DNA of 33,372 bases from Planctomycetota bacterium. Lineage in GTDB: Bacteria > Planctomycetota > Phycisphaerae > SM23-33 > FEN-1343. The notes beneath the pieces are model-generated. The model worked only from the letters and a program-made list of their open reading frames with translations, was not told the origin of the DNA and did no database searches. Where the stretch lies: assembly GCA_012514895.1 (NCBI GenBank), contig JAAYZK010000361.1, forward strand, positions 1 to 33,372, written 5' to 3'. The first letter of the stretch is position 1; each line of letters opens with the position of its first letter. Positions 1-8,630 of the stretch are shown here, piece by piece. A program made the translations under genes and the position numbers.

Positions 1-825
1 GCCGAACTGCCGCAGCAGCCGCTGGTCGTGCGGGAACACCAGATCGCGGTACGTCGCCGGCGACAGGTTCATCAGCGAATCGTTGCGGATCATCAGCCGT
101 CCCTTGAACATCTTGCCCCAGTGGCAGCAGTACGCCCCGCCCGGCGGCGCCATCGCGAACCACGCGCCGATGAACGCGGCGTAGTGATCCGCCATCAACT
201 GCATGAAGTCGCCCACGAGGGCCGGATCGTCGTACACCGCGTAGAAGAACTCGCTGCCCCACACCAGTTCCAGGTTGTCGATCGGCCCCTGCAGGTCCGG
301 GTGGTAGAGGTTCACCCACCGCCCGATCTTCGGGTACGCCTCAAACACCTCCAGGAACCGCTCGCCCGTATCCAGCACCTTGGCGCCCAGCCCCGCCCGC
401 GGCGAAGGCACGCCGGCGTCCAGCACCCCCGCGATTGCCCCGGCCCCCAGCGGCAGCGACGTCGGCAGGTCGCCCTGCGAGCGGTCCATCTGCACGATCC
501 GGCAGCCGAGCTGGCTGGCCATGATCCCCACGCCGTAGTTGCTCCGCACGTTCAGGGCCTCGTTCCCGCCCCGCTCGAGGATCCGCGACACCGCCGCCAA
601 CTCCCGCCACACCATCAGGTCGATGTCGTCCAGCGCATCGTTGATGTGGATCTCCGGCCACGCCGCCTTCGCCGGCGCCGGCCGTCGCGACGGCGGCGAG
701 AAGAAGCCCTCCGTCAGCCCCCCCTCCAGGAACGCTACCCACTGCGCCCGGTAGGCCTCCTCCTGAGCTTCGTCGATCCGAGCCTCGAGGTCGTCCAGGC
801 AGCGTGTCATCCCGGCGCCCATCAT
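1..825 (-). CDS. Uroporphyrinogen decarboxylase (URO-D)-like protein, 3' truncated by window edge
   Basis: Open frame on minus strand from ATG at 825 to base 1 (MMGAGMTRCLDDLEARIDEAQEEAYRAQW...FMQLMADHYAAFIGAWFAMAPPGGAYCCHWGKMFKGRLMIRNDSLMNLSPATYRDLVFPHDQRLL); URO-D-like C-terminal pattern; GAGGAACAGGA RBS-like sequence; ATGA overlap with upstream gene. Confidence 0.6.
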   Translation of the reverse strand, partial: MMGAGMTRCLDDLEARIDEAQEEAYRAQWVAFLEGGLTEGFFSPPSRRPAPAKAAWPEIHINDALDDIDLMVWRELAAVSRILERGGNEALNVRSNYGVGIMASQLGCRIVQMDRSQGDLPTSLPLGAGAIAGVLDAGVPSPRAGLGAKVLDTGERFLEVFEAYPKIGRWVNLYHPDLQGPIDNLELVWGSEFFYAVYDDPALVGDFMQLMADHYAAFIGAWFAMAPPGGAYCCHWGKMFKGRLMIRNDSLMNLSPATYRDLVFPHDQRLLRQFG

Positions 826-2432
826 TCCTGTTCCTCACTCATCTCCGTCGGGTGTAGTGTCAGATAGTGCCGGCGTGCGATCGCATCATAGACAGACACG
901 CAGATTCTTCCATCGATCTCCTGCCAATCGTAGTTCCCCGGGCTCCGCTCGCGACGGACCGCCCCGCCCGTCATCGGGTTGACGTAATCGGCGGCGAACG
1001 CCCCCGCCAGCGCGGCCTCCAGTTCGTCGACGGTGATGTCCCTGGGGTTCCCCGCGTCGTCATAGGGGTCGACCAGACGCCTCATGGCGGAGGTGTGTTT
1101 CAGGATCGTCCCCCAGCTCCCGCCCAACGGCGGCGTCTCGATGAGCGCGTGCGTCAGCAGGACGGCCGTGCCCACCGCCGCGGCGGCCCCGAGAAACACG
1201 CCGAGATGCCACCACCGAAACGCCGCGCCGGCCAGCCCCCCCACCGCCGGCAGGGCGCAGCACACGCCCAGACCCAGCAGCCCGATGGCGCGGACCAGGT
1301 CGGCCCGTGCCTCCGGCGTGTAATAGGCCACGCGCTGCGGGCGGAGCGGCACCAGGTCGCAGAACACGTCGCGATCCATCTGGTCGCTCGTCAGCTCCGC
1401 CGACAGGTGCGTCAGGACGCAGCCATCCCACATCAAGGCCATTACGTCCGGCTGGCCGACGTGCAGAGGCGTCGAACCGGCGGCGCAGAAATCCCCGTAG
1501 CCCTCCATCCCGCTGGACTCCCGCACATACCTGTCCGCGGCGATCGTCCGGAACCCCGGGGCTTTCGCCTGCCGATCCGCCACGACGTAGAGGTCCACCT
1601 GCGTGGTCGATGCGGCCAGCGCGGTCAGCTTCATGGGGAAGACCGGCCGATCCGCCCTGAACCGCGCGGCGATCGGATGCGCCGCCGCAGTCCCGGCCTC
1701 GTGGGCGAGGCGGGCGACGACGAAGCACCAGCCCCGGGCGACGTAATCGTTGACCACCGGAAGGGATGCCTCATCCAGCGTCTGCAGCCCGTTGGCCGCC
1801 AGCCACTCATCGAGCGGCGTGGCGCCCCGGGCTTGAAGGACGGCCACATCGTAGATCCCCACGCGCTGCTCGGACACGACGTCGACGCCCGCGACGCCTC
1901 CGGCCAGGCCGAGCGTCCGCACGCCAAGCGTTGGCGAGAATAGGGAGTAGACAAGCAGGAACACCAGCGTCACAAGCACGGCTTCCGCCAGCCCCCCCAC
2001 CCATTGGGGCCGCCGCTGGGCGTCCCGGCGACGGACCAGGCAGCGGCGTCGGAGCGCCACGCCCAGGAGCACGGCGCCGAACAGCAGACCCAGCTTGCCG
2101 GCCATCACCCATCGCTTGTGATCGGTGATGATCCCCGGCCGCAGGCACCACCGCAGCGACGGCAGGATCCCCGCGTCCGCCTCGATCATCTCCAGCGGCT
2201 GGGCGGGCAGGGGCAGGACCCAGCCCAATTCGGGCGAGTCGCTCCGGACGCTCGAAGAGACGATGAGCGTCTCGACGCCGTCCCGGTAGACGATCAATGC
2301 TGCCTGCGACGGGATCGACGGGACAGCCGGGTACGCCGGCAGCGAAAAGAACTTCCCATCCGCCATCGCGACCGCGCCGGCGGACAGCAGGACGGCCACG
2401 ACCACCAGACAGCGGGTGTGTGCAGCCCCCAT
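822..2432 (-). CDS. DUF2330-like secreted/membrane protein
   Basis: ATG at 2432 preceded by AAGGAGAC; signal peptide MGAAHTRCLVVVAVLLSAGAVAMADG; SIPSQAALIVYRDGVETLIVSSSVRSDSPELGWVLPLPA and FRADRPVFPMKLTALAASTTQVDLYVVAD resemble DUF2330. The track ORF to 3269 is over-extended. Confidence 0.65.
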   Translation of the reverse strand: MGAAHTRCLVVVAVLLSAGAVAMADGKFFSLPAYPAVPSIPSQAALIVYRDGVETLIVSSSVRSDSPELGWVLPLPAQPLEMIEADAGILPSLRWCLRPGIITDHKRWVMAGKLGLLFGAVLLGVALRRRCLVRRRDAQRRPQWVGGLAEAVLVTLVFLLVYSLFSPTLGVRTLGLAGGVAGVDVVSEQRVGIYDVAVLQARGATPLDEWLAANGLQTLDEASLPVVNDYVARGWCFVVARLAHEAGTAAAHPIAARFRADRPVFPMKLTALAASTTQVDLYVVADRQAKAPGFRTIAADRYVRESSGMEGYGDFCAAGSTPLHVGQPDVMALMWDGCVLTHLSAELTSDQMDRDVFCDLVPLRPQRVAYYTPEARADLVRAIGLLGLGVCCALPAVGGLAGAAFRWWHLGVFLGAAAAVGTAVLLTHALIETPPLGGSWGTILKHTSAMRRLVDPYDDAGNPRDITVDELEAALAGAFAADYVNPMTGGAVRRERSPGNYDWQEIDGRICVSVYDAIARRHYLTLHPTEMSEEQE

Positions 2433-2512
2433 GGGGTCTCCTTGTCGTTCTGGCGCGCCGGGATGCCCAGGCGCGAGTAGACGGTGCCGTCGGTGACGGC
2501 GGATCGCAGAAG

Positions 2513-2542
2513 AGTATCCCGACTTAGGGCGGCGGCCGTCAA
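2513..2542 (-). promoter_or_regulatory. Candidate sigma70-type promoter for the DUF2330-like gene
   Basis: Minus strand TTGACG (2542-2537), 18-nt spacer, GATACT (2518-2513). Confidence 0.35.
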
Positions 2543-2659
2543 GGGCGTTGTCCCGGTGGACACGGCGTACACGCGTTCTTACCGGCGGCCCCTTTAAGCC
2601 CCTTCCCCTGAGGGAGGAACCTAATGCGCCCCCGCGCCGGCACGGTTCCCGTTGTCGTC

Positions 2660-3772
2660 CTACCGCGCCAGGATATCCGGCCGCTGGTACACAGTGCCGT
2701 TGATCTCGACGTCGAACACCGGCCAGTCGTCGGTGGCCGAGAGGATCTCGGCGGGGCCGTCGGGGCGGCAGAGGATCGTGTCTTCGCTCTTGGTGCCCGT
2801 GATGGAAGGGTTCCAGGCGAAGGCCTGGCCGGCGAGAACGGCGGTGGTATCGCCGGGGGTGGCGATGATCTCGCGGGGCTGGTAGCCGCACGAGCCGCCC
2901 TGGTGGTGGAGGCGCCATTCGTCGGCGAAACCCATCTCCCTGTACATGGCGATGCCGGCGTCGAGCACGCCGCCGAGCGTGGCGCCGGGGCGGGTGGCGT
3001 CGATCATGGCGGCGTCGACGGTGACGACGGCGCGGTGCTTGGCGGCCAGCTCGGCCGGCGGCTTGCCGAAGTAGAACAGGCGGGTCACCGCGGCGATCAG
3101 CCCGTCCCGCTCGGCGCAGGTCACCAGCATGCCGTACTTGTTCACCGGCGCCGTCGTCGGCAGCGGGTGGCGGTACTTGGGCACACGGCCCTCCCCGGCG
3201 ACCAGGACCACCAGGGGCAGGCACCCGCGCTGATGAAGGATCGCGCTGAGCAGGCCGGCCAGTTCCCACTCGGTCGCCCCGGGGGTGACGGTCGTGGCGA
3301 CCTCTTCCAGCGATGCCGCGACGTCAACGCTCAACTGGCGGTATCGCTCGATCTCCGCATCCAGCAGCGTCCAGCGCATTTCGTCGAGTACCGCCGACCA
3401 TGGGCGGGTCTTCACGCCGGGAATCGCCACATCCGCGGCGACGGCGCGGCCGGCGATCAGATCGTTGTACGCGCCGATCCGCGCGGCGTTGTCGTGCCAG
3501 GGGACGTCGACAACGGCGATGTCGCGGCCCGCGAGGTCCTCGCCGCGGAAGCGGACCGCTTCGATGTTGTTCGTCAGCAGCGTCGCGCCGTCGGCAGTGA
3601 CCAGCAGCGAGGCCGTCCCGGCGTCGACGGCCGTGTTGACGTGGTTGTGCGCGCCGGAGGTATACCAACTGAAGTTGCACCGGCGGGTCAGCAGCACGCC
3701 GTCCAGTTCGCAGGCCGCCAGGGCCTCTTTGACACGCTGATGCTTGGCCTTGATCTCGTCCTGAATGCTCAT
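2660..3772 (-). CDS. M24 (Xaa-Pro peptidase/creatinase fold) family protein
   Basis: 370 aa; two-domain M24 layout, ...PGATEWELAGLLSAI..., LFYFGKPP, SITGTKSEDTIL; several canonical metal ligands not conserved. Confidence 0.75.
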   Translation of the reverse strand: MSIQDEIKAKHQRVKEALAACELDGVLLTRRCNFSWYTSGAHNHVNTAVDAGTASLLVTADGATLLTNNIEAVRFRGEDLAGRDIAVVDVPWHDNAARIGAYNDLIAGRAVAADVAIPGVKTRPWSAVLDEMRWTLLDAEIERYRQLSVDVAASLEEVATTVTPGATEWELAGLLSAILHQRGCLPLVVLVAGEGRVPKYRHPLPTTAPVNKYGMLVTCAERDGLIAAVTRLFYFGKPPAELAAKHRAVVTVDAAMIDATRPGATLGGVLDAGIAMYREMGFADEWRLHHQGGSCGYQPREIIATPGDTTAVLAGQAFAWNPSITGTKSEDTILCRPDGPAEILSATDDWPVFDVEINGTVYQRPDILAR

Positions 3773-3794
3773 GGTTGTCCCCGGTGGCGGCGTC

Positions 3795-4646
3795 TTACAG
3801 GCCGCAGTAGTCGATAAGCCGCGCGATTTCGGCCCGCAGGTCCTTGCGGGCGACGATGCGGTCGATGAATCCGTGTTCGAGGAGGAACTCGGCCCGCTGG
3901 AACCCCTCGGGCAGTTCGGCCTTGATGGTGTTGGCGATGACGCGCTGGCCGGCGAAGCCGATGAGGGCCTCGGGTTCGGCCAGGATGACGTCGCCGAGCA
4001 TGGCGAAGCTGGCGGTCGTGCCGCCGGTGGTCGGGTTGGTCAGCAGCGAGATGAACAGCCCGCCGGCCTCGTCGTAGCGTGCCAGGGCGGCCGAGGTCTT
4101 GGCCATCTGCATCAGGCTCAGCGCGCCCTCGTGCATGCGGGCGCCGCCGGAGACGCAGACGATCAGCAGGGGCAGCCTGCGGGCGGTGGCGTGTTCGATC
4201 AGGGCGGTCAGCCGCTCGCCCACGACGCAGCCCAGCGTGCCCATGAGCCAGTCGCCGTCCATGACGCCGAGGGCCAGGCGCCGGCCCTGGACGTAGGCCA
4301 CGCCGGTCAGGACAGCCTCGGTGCCGCCGGTGCGGGACTGCTCGGCGGCAATCCGGTCGGCGAACCGCTTGCCGTCCCACTCGAACTTCAGCGGGTCGCA
4401 CGGCGCGACGTCGGCGTCGAGCTCCTCGAAGCTGGCCGGGTCGCAGAGTTGCTCGACGCGGACCCGCCCGCCGACGCGGAAGTGGTGGCCGCACTCGGGG
4501 CAGACCTCCAGGTTCTCGGTGACGGTCTTGCGGTAGAGCATCGCCTCGCAGCCGGTGCAGCGCATCCACAGGCCGGCCGGGACGTCGAGCTTCTTCTCGC
4601 GGAACTGCGGCCCGCCGTTGGCGGGATAGGGTGCGTTGGCACTCAT
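3795..4646 (-). CDS. accD: Acetyl-CoA carboxylase carboxyltransferase subunit beta
   Basis: MSANAPYPANGGPQFREKKLDVPAGLWMRCTGCEAMLYRK...VCPECGHHFRV (CxxC zinc ribbon), SGGARMHEGALSLMQMAKTSAAL, NPTTGGTTASFAMLGDVILAEPEALIGFAGQRVI. Confidence 0.95.
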   Translation of the reverse strand: MSANAPYPANGGPQFREKKLDVPAGLWMRCTGCEAMLYRKTVTENLEVCPECGHHFRVGGRVRVEQLCDPASFEELDADVAPCDPLKFEWDGKRFADRIAAEQSRTGGTEAVLTGVAYVQGRRLALGVMDGDWLMGTLGCVVGERLTALIEHATARRLPLLIVCVSGGARMHEGALSLMQMAKTSAALARYDEAGGLFISLLTNPTTGGTTASFAMLGDVILAEPEALIGFAGQRVIANTIKAELPEGFQRAEFLLEHGFIDRIVARKDLRAEIARLIDYCGL

Positions 4647-5227
4647 CGGGCATCCTCCAGCAGACTGATCCGGTCCAGGTCGAACCCGGTGCAGCGGGTC
4701 GACCACTCGACGAGGTCCCACACGGCGTCGGCGGCGCGTCCGGTCAGGCGGCAGCGGAGCAGGCCGGCCAGGAGCGGCTGGGTGATGATCAGCACATCCT
4801 GCCCGCGATGTTTCCTGACGATCCTGCAGACGGCAGCCCAGGCGCGGTCGAGGGCCTGGTCGTAGGTTTCCCCGCCCGGCGGCGACGCCGAGGCCTCGCC
4901 GGCGCGCCACTGGCGGTAGAGCTTGGCGTAACGCTGCTTGATCTCGCCGACGAGCAGCCCCTGCCACAGGCCGAAATCGACCTCCTGGAGCTCATCGGTC
5001 ACGACCGGCCGCAGGTCCAGGGCCTCGCCGGCGATGGCGGCCAGCGGCTCGACCGGGTCGTGGGCGGCCGCGTAGATCGCCCGGATGCCCGCCGCTGCGA
5101 GTTCCTCGCACGCCTGCCGGGCGGCGGCGGCCTGCCCGTCGGTCAGGGGCTCGCCGGCGGCGCTCTGCAGCCGCTTGGACTCGGTCCACTCGGCCCCGCC
5201 CGCCTGGAGCAGATAGAGCGTGGCCAT
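4643..5227 (-). CDS. Histidine phosphatase superfamily (phosphoglycerate-mutase fold) protein, probably degenerate active site
   Basis: 194 aa; MATLYLLQAGGAEWTESKRLQS aligns with LYLVRHGETEWN; ELQEVDFGLWQGL, SPPGGETYDQALDRAW, VLIITQPLLAGLLR; ATGA overlap with accD start. Confidence 0.75.
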   Translation of the reverse strand: MATLYLLQAGGAEWTESKRLQSAAGEPLTDGQAAAARQACEELAAAGIRAIYAAAHDPVEPLAAIAGEALDLRPVVTDELQEVDFGLWQGLLVGEIKQRYAKLYRQWRAGEASASPPGGETYDQALDRAWAAVCRIVRKHRGQDVLIITQPLLAGLLRCRLTGRAADAVWDLVEWSTRCTGFDLDRISLLEDAR

Positions 5228-5230
5228 CGC

Positions 5231-5935
5231 TCAGCGCGCCCTCGCCGAGGCGATCGACCGCTTCAGCGCCTTGACGGCCGCGGGGATGTCGTCGGCTCCA
5301 AAGACGCTGGCGCCGGCGACGAAGGTGTCGGCCCCCGCCTCGACGCAGCGGACCACGGTGTCCGCGTCGATGCCCCCGTCGACCTCCACGCGGACCGACG
5401 GGCCGACGATGTCGCGGACGGCGCGGATCTTGTCGACCTGGTCGGCCATGAACGCCTGGCCGCCGTAGCCCGGCTCGACCGTCATCACCAGCACCAGGTC
5501 GACCTCGCCGGCGTAGGGCCGGACCGTCTCGGCCGAGGTGCCGGGCTTGACGGTGATGCCGACGCCGACGCCGGCCTGGCGAAGGGCAGCGATCATCCGG
5601 CGCGGGTCGCTGTCGGACTCGACGTGAAAGGTAATGCTGTCGACGCCGGCCTTGATGAACGGCTCGGCGAAAAACAGCGGGTCGGTCACCATCAGGTGCG
5701 CGTCGAGGAAGTGGCCGCAGCCCCGCCGGATCGATCGGGTCACGCCGGGGCTGATGGCCAGGTTGGGTACGAAGTGCCCGTCCATCACGTCGACGTGGAG
5801 AATCTCGGCGCCGGCGCCGATGACCGTGGCGATCTGGTCGGCCAGGTGCATGAAATCCGCCGCCAGCAGCGACGGCGCCACCAGCGGCTTGCCGGCAAAA
5901 CGCGCCCAGGGATTCTTGCCCGCGGTCTTCTTCAC
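5231..5935 (-). CDS. rpe: Ribulose-phosphate 3-epimerase
   Basis: VAPSLLAADFMHLADQI, LHVDVMDGHFVPNLAISPGV, VLVMTVEPGYGGQAFM, VRVEVDGGIDADTV. GTG start at 5935 with GGAGG upstream chosen over the longer ORF. Confidence 0.93.
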   Translation of the reverse strand: MKKTAGKNPWARFAGKPLVAPSLLAADFMHLADQIATVIGAGAEILHVDVMDGHFVPNLAISPGVTRSIRRGCGHFLDAHLMVTDPLFFAEPFIKAGVDSITFHVESDSDPRRMIAALRQAGVGVGITVKPGTSAETVRPYAGEVDLVLVMTVEPGYGGQAFMADQVDKIRAVRDIVGPSVRVEVDGGIDADTVVRCVEAGADTFVAGASVFGADDIPAAVKALKRSIASARAR

Positions 5936-5951
5936 GTGCGTCGCACCTCCG

Positions 5952-5970
5952 TGCGGCCGCGGCGGCCGCA
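5952..5970. repeat. Perfect 19-nt palindrome TGCGGCCGC-G-GCGGCCGCA next to the rpe RBS
   Basis: Read directly: 9-bp arms 5952-5960 and 5962-5970. Confidence 0.85.
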
Positions 5971-5982
5971 GCGCCCTGCCCC

Positions 5983-6024
5983 GGCGCCAGAGCCCGCGGA
6001 CTCCAATCCGCGGGCCTTGGCGCC
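5983..6024. repeat. Strong inverted repeat in the pgk-rpe spacer
   Basis: Arms ggcgccagagcccgcgga (5983-6000) and tccgcgggccttggcgcc (6007-6024), 16/18 complementary, 6-nt loop, no T-run. Confidence 0.85.
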
Positions 6025-6045
6025 GATCCATCGCGGCAGCAGGGA

Positions 6046-7299
6046 TCACTTCTTGTCGAGGATCTCGATCGGGGGCATGGCCTTGCCTTCGAGGTAGGTC
6101 AGGGAGGCCCCGCCGCCGGTGGAGATGTGGGTCATCCGGCTTTCCAGCCCCATCTCCTCGACCGCCGCGGCCGAGTCGCCGCCGCCGATGACGCTGGTGG
6201 CGCCGGCGGAGGTGGCCTTGCCGACGGCCTCGGCGACCGAGCGGGTGCCGGTGGCGTAGTCCTTCTTCTCGAACACGCCCATCGGCCCGTTCCAGACGAT
6301 GGTCTTCGAGCCGGCGATGACCTTGGCGAACGCCGCGATCGTCTTGGGCCCGATGTCCATGCCCATGAGGGTGTCGGGGATGTCGACGCCGCCGACCTTG
6401 ACGGGCTTGCCGTTGGCGAAGTCGTCGGTCGCCACGTGGTCGCCGGGCAGGACGATCTTGTCGCCGGCCTTGCCCAGCAGGTTCTTCATAGCCTCGACCT
6501 GGTCGGCCTCGACGAGGCTCTTGCCGACCTTGACGCCCTTGGCCTTCAGCAGCGTGTAGGCCATGGCCCCGCCGATGAGGATCCGGTCGACCTTGTCCAG
6601 GAGCGTGGAGATGAGCTGGATCTTGTCGGAGACCTTGGCGCCGCCGAGGATGGCGGTGAAGGGCCGCGCCGGCTTGGAGACGGCCTCGTGGAGGTACTTG
6701 ATCTCCTTCTCGACCAGCAGCCCCGCGACGGCCGGACCGCCTTTGGCCTGGATGGCCTTGGCGACGGTGTACATGCTCACGTGCTTGCGGTGGCAGGTGC
6801 CGAACGCGTCGTTGACATAGACCTCACCCAGCGAGGCGAGGGCATCGGTGAACCGCTTCTGGAGGGCTTCCTGCTCGGCGGTGAGCTTCTTGTCGGGGTT
6901 CTTCTTGGCCTTGTCGGCGATGGTCTCGCCGGGGTTGAAGCGGACGTTCTCCAGCAGCAGCACGTCGCCGGGTTTCATCGCCGCGACGGTGGTGTGGTCG
7001 GCCGCCCCGCCGACGTCGCCGTCGCCGATCCTGACCGGCCTGCCCAGCAGTTCGGCCAGCCGGTCGGCGGCGGGCTTGTTGGAGTACTCCGGCTCGTAAC
7101 CCTTTTCGGATGGGCGGCCGGTGTGGCTCATGAGGACCAGCGCCGCCCCGCCGTCCAGCAGCGCCTTGATCGTCGGCAGGGCGCCGACGATGCGCGCGTC
7201 GTTGGTGACCTTCCCGCCCTCGATGGGCACGTTGAAGTCGACGCGGACCAGGACCTTCCTGCCCTTGACGTTGATGTCACGGATGGTTTTCGTCGCCAT
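6046..7299 (-). CDS. pgk: Phosphoglycerate kinase
   Basis: 417 aa; KVLVRVDFNVPIEGGKVTNDARIVGALPTI, LMSHTGRPS, GGAKVSDKI, WNGPMGVFE, IGGGDSAAAVEEMG, HISTGGGASLTYLEGK. Confidence 0.97.
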   Translation of the reverse strand: MATKTIRDINVKGRKVLVRVDFNVPIEGGKVTNDARIVGALPTIKALLDGGAALVLMSHTGRPSEKGYEPEYSNKPAADRLAELLGRPVRIGDGDVGGAADHTTVAAMKPGDVLLLENVRFNPGETIADKAKKNPDKKLTAEQEALQKRFTDALASLGEVYVNDAFGTCHRKHVSMYTVAKAIQAKGGPAVAGLLVEKEIKYLHEAVSKPARPFTAILGGAKVSDKIQLISTLLDKVDRILIGGAMAYTLLKAKGVKVGKSLVEADQVEAMKNLLGKAGDKIVLPGDHVATDDFANGKPVKVGGVDIPDTLMGMDIGPKTIAAFAKVIAGSKTIVWNGPMGVFEKKDYATGTRSVAEAVGKATSAGATSVIGGGDSAAAVEEMGLESRMTHISTGGGASLTYLEGKAMPPIEILDKK

Positions 7300-7346
7300 G
7301 TCACGTCCTCCCCGGCGGCCGCTGGAGGCCGCCCTGTCGTTTTCAG

Positions 7347-7383
7347 AAAAAGGGCGGGCCCACCGGCCTGGCGAGCCCGCCCT
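7347..7383 (-). terminator. Candidate rho-independent terminator downstream of gap
   Basis: Stem agggcgggc (7351-7359)/gcccgccct (7375-7383), followed on minus strand by TTTTTCTG. Confidence 0.65.
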
Positions 7384-7416
7384 AGGATAAGCCTTCCACG
7401 TCCGCGGCTCTCGCCG

Positions 7417-8493
<1,077 letters not shown>

Positions 8494-8545
8494 CTACGCT
8501 TGGCGGAGCCCAAGCGCACCGGAATCCTGTCCACAAAGAGATGGA

Positions 8546-8574
8546 AACCTATCCGCTCGCCTGCGGCCTGTCAA
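8546..8574 (-). promoter_or_regulatory. Candidate sigma70-type promoter for gap
   Basis: Minus strand TTGACA (8574-8569), exactly 17-nt spacer, TAGGTT (8551-8546). Confidence 0.5.
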
Positions 8575-8630
8575 GGCTAAATCACCGCGCGCAAGCCGGG
8601 CGTTCAGGCGGCCCTATCGCCGGCGCGGCC

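Noticed and set aside
2433-3269. N-terminal part of the 815-aa minus ORF (822..3269)
   Set aside because: This portion is an off-frame overlap with the M24-family gene; the real start is the RBS-preceded ATG at 2432 followed by a signal peptide.
4631-6097. 488-aa plus-strand ORF
   Set aside because: Antisense to rpe and the histidine-phosphatase-fold gene; spurious.
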